NCBI GenBank assembly: GCA_029263315.1
Contig: JAJCXR010000032.1
Span: 1-64,000 of the forward strand
Source: Acidobacteriota bacterium
Lineage (GTDB): Bacteria; Acidobacteriota; Thermoanaerobaculia; Multivoradales; J023
DNA: 64,000 nucleotides
Direction: 5' to 3'
This document shows positions 16,277 through 24,300 of this stretch, in pieces; within the stretch, counting starts at the first letter, position 1; every line of letters starts with the position of its first letter. The translations under genes and the position numbers were made by a program. The notes beneath the pieces are model-generated. The model made no database searches and was not told the DNA's origin. It saw only the letters and a list, made by a program, of their open reading frames with translations.

Positions 16277-17590
16277 TCAGCGGCGTAGAACCCTTCCCTC
16301 AAAACCCAACACCCGCGGCACGGTGCCGAGCACCACGTGCGTCTTGTCGGGCTGATCGACTAGGACGCGGTAACGCGTCGTGGTCAGCCGGCACAACAAC
16401 ATCAGCTGTAGGATCGCCAGGTTGGCTCCCAAACACGAACGTGGCGCCCAGCCGAAGGGCACGTAGGGCGAGCTGTGGTCGCTCTTCGACGTTGGCTCGG
16501 ACGCCATGGGACACTTGGCATCCCTGGCTCGTTCAACGGTTTCTTGGCTCTCTTCCTGGTCCGCCGGGCACTTGTCTGCCTGGGCGGGGCGTCGCCAGCG
16601 TTCGGGCTCTAAGCTCTCCGCCCGCCGCCAGCGCTGGGCGTCCCGATGCATGAGGTAGGGGCTCAGCAACACCCGCTGTCCAGCCCGCAGCTGCTGGTCG
16701 CCTATGGTCATGTCGACCAATACAGGCCGTACCATGAGCAGCGGTAGGCTCCACAGGCGCAGGCTTTCTTTGACAAAATCATGGGTCAGGGGCGCCATGC
16801 GTGCCGGTGCCTTGGCCAGTTGGATTGGCGTCAATGGGGCGAGTTCGGCGGCTAGACGATGCCGCCACTGGGGGCGTCGGCTGAGCTCGAAAAGTAGGCA
16901 GGTGGCGGCCGCTCCGGGGGGACCGGCGATGGCGGTGAGGATCGAGCACAGGGCATCGACGGCGCGGTCGAGGCCGAGGCGGGGCAAGAGCTCGACTAGG
17001 CAATCGGCCAGGTCGTGTCGGCGTGGGCTGCGTCCTGCGGCACGTTGGCGCAGTTGGCGCCGCACCCCTTGGCCGAGCCTTAGCTGTGTCCACAGGGATA
17101 ACCAGAGGCCGCTTCTCGGCGCACCCGGCAGGGCCAGTAGTTGCTCGGTTTTGAGGCGCCGGTCCCGGTGGGCGATCTTCGCCTCGCGGGGCGATAGGCC
17201 GTCGATCACCAGCGGCAGCAGGCTACGGCCACACAGCTCCTGCGCCCAGTTGCCGAGATCCCCCGTCCGCTCACCGGTCGACTCACAGTGACTGGCCATG
17301 GCTTGGGCCAGTTGCCCTGAGGCCGCGCCGCTCACCATGTGGCGTAATTGGTCCGTCCAGGCCACCCGCAGCTCCTGCCAAGTCACCGGTGGGCTGGGAC
17401 GGCGCAATAGGAGATCGATCCAACGATCACTGAGGGTGGAATCGGCAAAGTTTCGACGATTGAATTCCTGTGCCGCCCGCGGCTCGAAAACACAGAGCTC
17501 TTCGGGCGAGGTCCAGAAAAGCCCCCCTTCGTTTTCGGACCGCTGCTGCAAGCGGCGAAAGATTTCCGGCACTTGGACGGGTTGCTGCAT
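16277..17590 (-). CDS. Cytochrome P450 A of the peptide operon
   Basis: 437 residues from the ATG at 17590 (AAGAGAG upstream); an in-frame ATG at 17677 overlaps the peptide stop but would translate the hairpin, so I prefer the later start. P450 landmarks: helix K ExxR in KESLRLW, the EPERW meander region, and the haem loop PFGWAPRSCLGANLA with Cys386 as thiolate ligand. The I-helix reads AIAGPPGAAATCLL and lacks the usual acid-alcohol pair. A 40-residue polar insert with two CP motifs precedes the haem loop. Redox partners are not encoded nearby. Being third in an operon with P450 B and an aromatic precursor peptide, it is a likely peptide cross-linking oxidase; other substrates are not excluded. 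Confidence 0.85.
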   Translation of the reverse strand: MQQPVQVPEIFRRLQQRSENEGGLFWTSPEELCVFEPRAAQEFNRRNFADSTLSDRWIDLLLRRPSPPVTWQELRVAWTDQLRHMVSGAASGQLAQAMASHCESTGERTGDLGNWAQELCGRSLLPLVIDGLSPREAKIAHRDRRLKTEQLLALPGAPRSGLWLSLWTQLRLGQGVRRQLRQRAAGRSPRRHDLADCLVELLPRLGLDRAVDALCSILTAIAGPPGAAATCLLFELSRRPQWRHRLAAELAPLTPIQLAKAPARMAPLTHDFVKESLRLWSLPLLMVRPVLVDMTIGDQQLRAGQRVLLSPYLMHRDAQRWRRAESLEPERWRRPAQADKCPADQEESQETVERARDAKCPMASEPTSKSDHSSPYVPFGWAPRSCLGANLAILQLMLLCRLTTTRYRVLVDQPDKTHVVLGTVPRVLGFEGRVLRR

Positions 17591-17639
17591 CGTTTCTCTC
17601 TTCAACTGCCCACAGGACATCCGACGGGCGGACATCGGA

Positions 17640-17666
17640 CGGGGGGACCGGGGCTCGGTCCCCCCG
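17640..17666. promoter_or_regulatory. Strong hairpin between precursor peptide and P450 A
   Basis: The arms GGGGGGACC (17641-17649) and GGTCCCCCC (17657-17665) pair perfectly around a 7-nt loop, extended by one C-G pair. It starts 10 nt after the peptide stop on the transcript. No U-run follows, so it is more likely an RNA-stability or partial-attenuation element that keeps the peptide message abundant relative to P450 A than a full terminator. Confidence 0.6.
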
Positions 17667-17676
17667 CCGAGGGGCA

Positions 17677-17772
17677 TCACAGTTGGTGGTAGATGTACCA
17701 GAGGTAGTTACCACAACCTCGGGTGCGCAAGGCCAGAGCCTTCTTGACCGCACGGGCGAGTTTCTTTGCCAT
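17677..17772 (-). CDS. Candidate P450-modified RiPP precursor peptide, 31 aa
   Basis: A short gene between the two P450 genes. Start ATG at 17772; stop TGA at 17677-17679. The first 18 residues form a basic amphipathic leader (MAKKLARAVKKALALRTR), followed by GCG and an aromatic C-terminal part NYLWYIYHQL (residues 22-31). The start is 6 nt after the P450 B stop and has a perfect AAAGGAGGTGA site. Cores of known P450-crosslinked RiPPs are short and aromatic: AWYIWY in tryptorubin, YIYY in cittilin, YxH or YxW in biarylitides. Here Y23-L-W25, W25-Y26-I-Y28 and Y28-H29 fall in one core. Cross-links between Tyr, Trp and His side chains are inference. No protease or exporter gene is adjacent, as is usual for this class. 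Confidence 0.82.
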   Translation of the reverse strand: MAKKLARAVKKALALRTRGCGNYLWYIYHQL

Positions 17773-17778
17773 GACGCC

Positions 17779-17789
17779 TCACCTCCTTT
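17779..17789 (-). promoter_or_regulatory. Perfect Shine-Dalgarno of the precursor peptide
   Basis: On the transcript AAAGGAGGTGA overlaps the P450 B stop codon and lies 6 nt before the peptide ATG. It is the strongest ribosome site in this part of the window and is the main evidence that the 31-codon frame is translated, and at high level. Confidence 0.8.
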
Positions 17790-19059
17790 CCTGACAGGTC
17801 AGCAATGAATCGGCGGAACGGCATGCGACGGCCAGCCCGGGGTGAGCAACTCCCGGCGGGCCCTCTGAAACGGGTCGCGACAGGGCGATGGCGCGTCGGC
17901 GATCGAACGACAGCGTGAATCTTGGGGGCGCCAGGGCGGCGCTCACCTGCGGCTCCAGTTGGTGCTGGGTCACCACCGGCCAATGCCCGTCGAGGCTGTG
18001 CTGCAGAATGTCCTCCACCAACTCCAGGGTCAGCCCGGCGGCGGCACAGAAGTGGGCTCCCCAGCCGAAGGGAAGGAAGGCGGCCGAGGGTTGGCCGGTG
18101 GCCCACCGGTGGGGCAGAAATCGAGTGGCCTCCGGCCAATGATCCGGATGACGATGCAGTAAGTAGGTGCAGACCACCACCTGGTCGTCGTCGTCGACCG
18201 CCTCGCCGGCGACGGCGTGCGACCGGCTGGGGCGTCGGCCCAACAGCCAAGCGATGGGCCACAGCCTCAGGGCCTCCCGCACCACCCAGGCGGGGGCGGC
18301 GTCGGTGGTGGCGCGGGTGCCCAGGGCGTAGAAGCACCAGCCGAGGGTGAAGCCGATGGACCCGGCGCTGGCGAAGAGCGTCGACAACAACACTTCACCC
18401 AGGAGATCGCTGGGCACCTTCGATGACACCGCCTGCACGATGCCCTGCAGCAGGTCTTCCGGCGGGCCGGCGGGGCGGCGGCGACGGCCCTGAATGGCCC
18501 TGCTGAGGCTGCGGGCCACGTGGCGACGAAACAACAGACGGCGCCACCAGCTGCGCCGCTGCACGGCTCCGGCCAGCACCCCATGGCGGACGATCTGCCG
18601 TAGCAGGCGCTCCTCGTCTTCTTTGCCGGAACCCACCAAGGCGGCCACTAGATGCTCGAAGATCAACCAATTGCCGGCATCGGGCCAACGGCTGGTGTCC
18701 GAGCGAAGGCGCCACAGGACTTGCTCCAGCTCAGGCCGATGGGCATCCAGGTGGCGTTGCAAGAGCAGCCGGAAGGAGCGGCCGATGGCGACCTGGCTGG
18801 CCCGCGGACCAAAGGTGCCGAGACGGGTGTGGAAGAAGTCGGAGTCATCTTCGTAAAGCCCATCGCGGTTGCTCAGCACGGCCCTGCAGGTTTCGGGCGC
18901 CGCGACGATCAACTGCCGGCCGGGGATCCAGAAATGATCACCGCGCCGGGCAAAACAGGCCTCGAGACTCGACAGGGGACGCCGGTGGAAATCCGCCGCC
19001 GTGGGCTCTTGGAAATCCACCGCCGAGCCGGCCGATCGACCCCGTTGTTGTTGTTCCAT
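17779..19059 (-). CDS. Cytochrome P450 B of the peptide operon, atypical haem loop
   Basis: 426 residues, ATG at 19059 with AGGAG upstream. Helix K has ExxR in VREALRLW; the haem loop reads FLPFGWGAHFCAAAGL with Cys338 as ligand. The family consensus FxxGxRxCxG is broken: Arg is His and the last Gly is Ala. The I-helix FASAGSIGFTLGWCF keeps an AGxxxxT-type element. It shows about the same general build as P450 A (both share the WPxAW/LLxxRP region after helix K) but is clearly a separate paralog. It is the first gene of the operon, ends on the peptide's ribosome site and is probably the first or main cross-linking enzyme; which P450 acts first cannot be told. Confidence 0.85.
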   Translation of the reverse strand: MEQQQRGRSAGSAVDFQEPTAADFHRRPLSSLEACFARRGDHFWIPGRQLIVAAPETCRAVLSNRDGLYEDDSDFFHTRLGTFGPRASQVAIGRSFRLLLQRHLDAHRPELEQVLWRLRSDTSRWPDAGNWLIFEHLVAALVGSGKEDEERLLRQIVRHGVLAGAVQRRSWWRRLLFRRHVARSLSRAIQGRRRRPAGPPEDLLQGIVQAVSSKVPSDLLGEVLLSTLFASAGSIGFTLGWCFYALGTRATTDAAPAWVVREALRLWPIAWLLGRRPSRSHAVAGEAVDDDDQVVVCTYLLHRHPDHWPEATRFLPHRWATGQPSAAFLPFGWGAHFCAAAGLTLELVEDILQHSLDGHWPVVTQHQLEPQVSAALAPPRFTLSFDRRRAIALSRPVSEGPPGVAHPGLAVACRSADSLLTCQERR

Positions 19060-19329
19060 GCGGCGCTCCTGTGCTCGATCGTTGCCTGCGGAGAGAGGCA
19101 GGGGCTCCTCACCGCTGCGAGGTCCGAGCCCCGCGGCGTCTCCGACGCCGGGCTCTCCTCGGGCTTCGATCTACAGGGCGTCATGGGAACGTCGTGTCCC
19201 TCATGGCCGATTGACTTTTTTGACGAGCTATCTTCTGGCGTCATCTCGAGGACAGGCCGAGGGGCCGATCTTCAAAAAATCTTTGTGCAAAAGCGAAGGA
19301 TCCCCTCAGCGGGGTACACTCATCGAGTC
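19060..19329. promoter_or_regulatory. Divergent intergenic region, RiPP operon / glycosyltransferase
   Basis: About 270 bp between the divergent starts of P450 B (19059) and the glycosyltransferase (19330). It must carry the promoter of the RiPP operon. I see no obvious regulator binding palindrome or near-consensus sigma-70 boxes. A TTGACTTTTTTGACGAG stretch lies at 19211-19226 on the plus strand. Confidence 0.4.
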
Positions 19330-21093
19330 ATGGAACCCTCCTTGCCGAATCCCGAGCCCACCCCAGGCCGCCGTTGGAATCGCCGGGCCACCGTCGACCT
19401 CCTGCTCTTGCTGCTTTTGGGGGCCGTCGTTTTCACCGCCGGTTTTGGCCTGCGGGATCCTTGGCCGGCCGATGAGCCGAGGTTTGCCTTGGTTGCCCAG
19501 GAAATGGTCGACAGCGGCTCTTGGTTATTCCCCCGACGGGCGGGCCAGCTGTACCCCGACAAGCCACCCCTTTTCATGTGGGGTATCGCCCTCGGCTACA
19601 AGCTCACCGGTTCCATTCGCTACGCCTTCCTACTGCCGTCGCTGCTCTCCGGTTTCGGCATCCTGACCCTGATTTACGATTTGGCACGACGACTGTGGCA
19701 CCGGCGCGTCGGCCTGGCGGCGGGTTTGGCGGCTCTTACCGTCGTCCAGCTGCCGCTGCAAGCCAAAACGGCTCAGATCGACGCCAGCGTTACTTTCTTC
19801 ATTACCTTGGGGCTCTACGGTGTGGTGCGACATCTGCTGCTGGGGCCATCCTGGCGTTGGTGGTACATCGCCTGCGCCGCCATGGGTTTCGGCGTCATCA
19901 CCAAAGGCGTCGGCTTCCTGCCATTGCTGGTTCTGTTGCCATGGGCCTATGGCAAATGGCGAGGCTGGCCGTCCCTTCCGCGGCTGGGCGGTAGCTTCTG
20001 GCAATGGGCGGTCGGCCCGGTATTGATGCTGGCGGCCATCGCCACTTGGATCGTCCCCATGTGGTGGTGGGTCTCCTCCAGCGGCGATCCGGATCTCCTG
20101 GCCTATCGCAACAACATCCTGTGGGGACAAACGGCGCAGCGCTATGCCTCGTTCAAGGGACACCAGAAACCCATTTGGTATTACCCGGTTCAGGTCATCC
20201 CGGTTCTTTGGCTGCCCCTCAGCTTCTTCTTGCCCTGGTTGATTCCCGCTTGGTGGCGACGCCTACGACGCCGGGACGGCCGCTATTTGCTGCTCCTGGG
20301 TTGGATTGTCGCGGTGACCTGCTTCTTTACCTTGAGCTCGGGCAAACGGGGCGTCTACTTGCTGCCGGCGGTCCCCGCCTTCGCCCTGTGCTGCGGTCCC
20401 CTGCTGGCCGCCGGGATCGATCGCCTCACCGGCCTGCGGCGGACCGCCCTGGGTTTTGTCGCCTTCTTGAGCAGCGTCTTTCTAAGCCTGGCGGCGGTGA
20501 GCCACTGGCGGTTGGTGCCGGCACCGTCGGGAATCTCTTGGAGCCCGGCCGCCTCCTGGCTCTTTTTGCTGCTCGCCCTGGCCGGGGGGAGCTGGATCAC
20601 CCTGCATCTCAGGAAATCCAGGCAGGTCAGCCCCTTCAACATGCTCACCGGCTTCATGGCTTGTATCTGGCTGGCCTATGGGCTCGGGGTGTATCCGCTG
20701 CTCAACGACCAGCGCTCAGCCAAAGCCTTGATGCAACACGTCGCCGAGCGCCTGGAACCGTCCACCGAGCTCGCGGCCATCGGTTGGCGGGAACAAATGA
20801 TGTTGCAGGCGGATCGTCCGATCACCCACTGGGGCTACAACGACGGCAACTTCCAGCGCGCCGAAGTGCCGGACCATCTGCAAATGGCCGCCGCCTGGTT
20901 GCGTGCCAAGCCCGTCGGTCAACGGGCCGCGATCCTACCCGCCGCCTGGATGGAACCCTGCTTCGATGCCGATGCGGGCATTGAGCTGGGACGCTGGCAC
21001 CGTCTCGACCTCAGATTGGTGGACGCCGCAGCCGTGCGTCCGGACTGTCCGTCCGGCGAGCTCGCCCTGCCGTCCTATCGCAGCTTCCGCTGA
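19330..21093 (+). CDS. GT-C membrane glycosyltransferase (ArnT/PMT-like, GT39/GT83 type)
   Basis: 587 residues. The ATG at 19330 is chosen; the frame is open far upstream but that part overlaps P450 B on the other strand. The N-terminal TM helix is followed by the periplasmic loop WPADEPRFALVAQEM, whose acidic pair is the catalytic signature of ArnT-like GT-C enzymes that use lipid-phosphate sugars as donors. A LYPDKPPLFMWGIALGY block follows, typical of the family. About ten further hydrophobic helices extend to residue 460; the soluble C-terminal 120 residues carry no named domain. It would glycosylate lipid A or another envelope acceptor in the inner membrane. The acceptor is unknown. Confidence 0.8.
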   Translation: MEPSLPNPEPTPGRRWNRRATVDLLLLLLLGAVVFTAGFGLRDPWPADEPRFALVAQEMVDSGSWLFPRRAGQLYPDKPPLFMWGIALGYKLTGSIRYAFLLPSLLSGFGILTLIYDLARRLWHRRVGLAAGLAALTVVQLPLQAKTAQIDASVTFFITLGLYGVVRHLLLGPSWRWWYIACAAMGFGVITKGVGFLPLLVLLPWAYGKWRGWPSLPRLGGSFWQWAVGPVLMLAAIATWIVPMWWWVSSSGDPDLLAYRNNILWGQTAQRYASFKGHQKPIWYYPVQVIPVLWLPLSFFLPWLIPAWWRRLRRRDGRYLLLLGWIVAVTCFFTLSSGKRGVYLLPAVPAFALCCGPLLAAGIDRLTGLRRTALGFVAFLSSVFLSLAAVSHWRLVPAPSGISWSPAASWLFLLLALAGGSWITLHLRKSRQVSPFNMLTGFMACIWLAYGLGVYPLLNDQRSAKALMQHVAERLEPSTELAAIGWREQMMLQADRPITHWGYNDGNFQRAEVPDHLQMAAAWLRAKPVGQRAAILPAAWMEPCFDADAGIELGRWHRLDLRLVDAAAVRPDCPSGELALPSYRSFR

Positions 21094-21101
21094 GACCCCA
21101 T

Positions 21102-21287
21102 AGGTGCCTGGCACCTCGTGGATCTAGGTTCCATAGGTGCCTGGCACCTGATGAATGGCAGAGACCCCATAGGTGCCTGGCACCTGGTGGATGGGTGCCC
21201 GTGATAGGTGCCTGGCACCTAGAAAATCGCGCCCGCGTGCCGGAAGAACAAGTGCCTGGCACCTCGCGAAAGAGGTGCCAGGCACTT
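21102..21287. repeat. Cluster of six palindromic AGGTGCCTGGCACCT-type repeats
   Basis: Copies at 21102-21116, 21135-21149, 21171-21185, 21206-21220, 21250-21264 and, inverted with GCC AGG centre, 21273-21287. Each is nearly self-complementary around CTGG. Spacing is 15-36 bp and not regular. The unit VPGT/ARHLW is also readable in frames here, and single looser copies (GTGCCGGGCAC) occur at about 365, 7256 and 7369. This looks like a REP-type family. Confidence 0.8.
21250..21287. terminator. Bidirectional hairpin built from two opposed repeats
   Basis: AAGTGCCTGGCACCT and AGGTGCCAGGCACTT form a perfect 15-bp stem with an 8-nt loop, followed by TTTT on the plus strand. It separates the convergent ends of the glycosyltransferase and the M28 peptidase. 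Confidence 0.7.
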
Positions 21288-21305
21288 TTCAGGGAACCAA
21301 CCCCA

Positions 21306-24300
21306 CTACTGGGGACAGATCGACAGGTCGTCGACGCCCCCTTCAACCAAATCTCCACCGCCGGTGCCATCGGACACCTGCAGGCGGAGCTTGACGTTGC
21401 TACCGGCCGCCACGGTGGCGGTGGCCTGGGTCCAGACGGCGTTGCTGGTAATGTCCCCCTGATCGACCAAGGGGCTGTAGCTGGTGCCGCCATCGGTGGA
21501 GATCTCCAAGCGGAAGAAATCGCCGCTGTCGTCACCGGCATCCCGCTGGCCGTGGAAGTACCAGATGGCAAGATCCGAGGCTTCACTCACCGCATAGACC
21601 GGCGATTCGGCGATGCAGTTGCCGCCGTCGACATCGGCATTGCCGGCGCTGCTGTTGGTGCCGGTGAAAAAGGCATTGCCACTGCCGGAGGTGTGATCGC
21701 CCCCCACTTGGGTGGTGACTCCACCGTTGCTTTGCGCGGTGGGCGTGGCGGCCACGAAGCTACCGGTGGTGCACGTGCTGCTGCCGCTGTGCACCCAACC
21801 GGCGGCACCGCCGTCGAAGCTCACTTGTGCCGCACAGCTACCCGGCGGCGGTGTGTCTTCGTAGACCCGCACATTACGGAACCAACTGTTGTTGCCGGAG
21901 CCGGCATCGTTGTCGTTGCTCAACACCAAGTACATGCTACTGCCGGTGTAGAACTGCCCCACCGGAATGGTATAGGTGGTGACGCCGCTCGAATAGTTGT
22001 TGAAGTCCTGGAAGGCGGTGGTCCAGGTCTGGGTGCCGTGCAACTGGAAGAGACGGTTGTTGTTGCTCAGGGTGTCGTCTTCATCAAAACCGATGCCGTG
22101 GATCTCACCCTGCACCGTGGACTCGAAGTCGACCTCGATCACCGTATTGGCGGTGACATTGAAGGTCTGCGTCGTGCGACGCCAGGTATTGCCTTGCAGC
22201 AGGAGACCATCCCCACCGTCGACGACGGTGGCGTTGGGCGAGGTGTCCTGGTTGGAGTACGACACCGTGGCGGTGCTGTTCCAGTTGATGCAGTCGCCGC
22301 AGCCACCGCCCACCGCATCGATCGAAATCGAAACTTGCGCGTTGCCCGTCAGGCCACCGGAATCGGTGACTGAAGCGGTGATGGTGTGGCTGCCCAAGGA
22401 CAGGGAGCTGCTGGAGAACGAGCCGCCGGAGCCGATGTTGCCATCGATGGACGAGGTCCAGCTCAGGGAGCCGGTCAAGGTACCGTCCTCGGCATCGTTG
22501 GCGGTAGCGGCGAAGCTGACGCTGGTTCCTTGATCGAAGGACGCACCATTGGACGGCGCGCTGAGGGCGACGCTGGGCGGCGCATTGCTCGGTGTGCTGA
22601 CGGTGATGCCCACCTGCGCCGAGTCCGACAAACCGCCCGAGTCGGTCACCGAAGCGGTGATGGTGTGGCTGCCCGCCGACAGGCTGCTGGTCGAAAAGGA
22701 GGTGCCGGTGCCGATGCTGCCGTCGATGGACGAGGTCCAGCTCAGGTCGTTGCCGATGTTGCCGTCCTGTGAGTCGTTGGCCGAGCCGCTGAAGCTGACG
22801 TTGGCACCCAGCACGAAGCTGGCACCGTTGGACGGCGAGCCGATGGCGACGGTGGGCGCCGTATTGCCCCCCGCCGATTCGACGGCGAAGACCAAGTCAT
22901 CGGCATCGTCATAGCTGCCGTTGTTGCAGGCGTTGGCGCTTCCCTGGTAGCGGAAACGCGCCCGCACCGCCTGCTGGGTGCCGCTGGGCAGGGTGTAGTT
23001 GGCGCTCAGGGTCTGGACGCCTCCCGCCGACGGCACCATGGAAGTGATCAGCGTCCAGCTCGGAGCGCCGGCATCGGCGGCGTAGTAAAGATCCAGGGTG
23101 TCCGAGGACCCCGTCGAGTAGGCGTAGACCGTGGCCTCCACTTGCACGGTGGCCCCGGCGCTGAAGTTGGCGCCGTCGAGGGTGGAAACGACGATGCGGT
23201 CATTGGATTCATCGGAGTGATAGGTGCCGGAGGTGCCGTCGGCGCAACCGTCCAAAGTATTGGGCTGATTGCTTTCCGGTCCGAGACCGGCGCGACCGTC
23301 GAGCAAGCCCTGGGAATCGCAGGAGCTGCCGGCGACGGCGCAGGCCGGAACGCCCAAACCACCATTGAACACGGCATTCTGCGGGCCATTGCTACCGGCC
23401 GGGGTGACGTTCACCGTCACCGCATCCTGGGTGCTGCCACAGGAGGTGGTGGCGGTCACCGTGTAGACGGTGGTCGAAGCGGGCGAGACGGTGATCTGAG
23501 CCGTCGTGGCGCCGCCCGGGGACCAACTATAGGTATGACCGCTCTGAGCGGCGGTACCGATCTGAATCGAGCCCCCCTCGTTGATGTTTTGATCCGGCCC
23601 GGCGTCGGCCAGCGGCGAGGGCGTGCAATCCGCCATGCCCGCTTCGACGGCAAAGGCCAAGGCCAAGCGAGAAAATTTGACGGCATGGGCGGCGCTGTTG
23701 CTCAGGGTCGCCACGGTGTCGTTGCCGGAATGGATGGTCTGGTTGTGTTGGCCGAAGCGCGCCTCGAAGGGCATCACCGCCGGAAAACCCCGGTTGTGCC
23801 AAGAGGCATGGTCGGAGCAGCCGTAACCACAGAGATCGGTGGTGTGCTGCACCCCGGGCAGGTAGGTATCGATCAGTTGCCCGGAGAACGCCGTCAGCTC
23901 GGCGTTGGTGAAGTCGGACATGAAAACGATGTCCTCCACCGAGCCGTTGAAGGCGGTCATGTCGAGCTGCATCATGCCGACGACGTTGATGCCGTCGTCG
24001 AGATGTTGCTGGGCGATGTCGCCGGAACCGCGCAGGCCCACTTCCTCCGCCGCATAACCCATGAACTTGACGGTGCGGTCCGGCGTGAAGCCGTTGCTCA
24101 GCAGGACGCGGATCACCTCGCTGAGACTGGCGATGCCGGAGGCGTCGTCGTCGGCCCCGGGGGCGAGGGTGCTCTCACTGTTGGTGCTGCCGGAGCGGAT
24201 GGAATCCAAGTGGGCGCCAAACACCACCACCTCGGAGGCCAGGCTATTGCCCTGGATGGTGAGCACGACGGAGGGCTGGACATAGCCGGAGTGGCTGACC

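Noticed and set aside
18652-19329. N-terminal extension of the glycosyltransferase
   Set aside because: It lies antisense to P450 B and has no family similarity; family sequence starts at the ATG at 19330.
21102-21287. CRISPR array
   Set aside because: Units are 15-bp palindromes with short irregular spacing of unequal length, and no cas genes are present.
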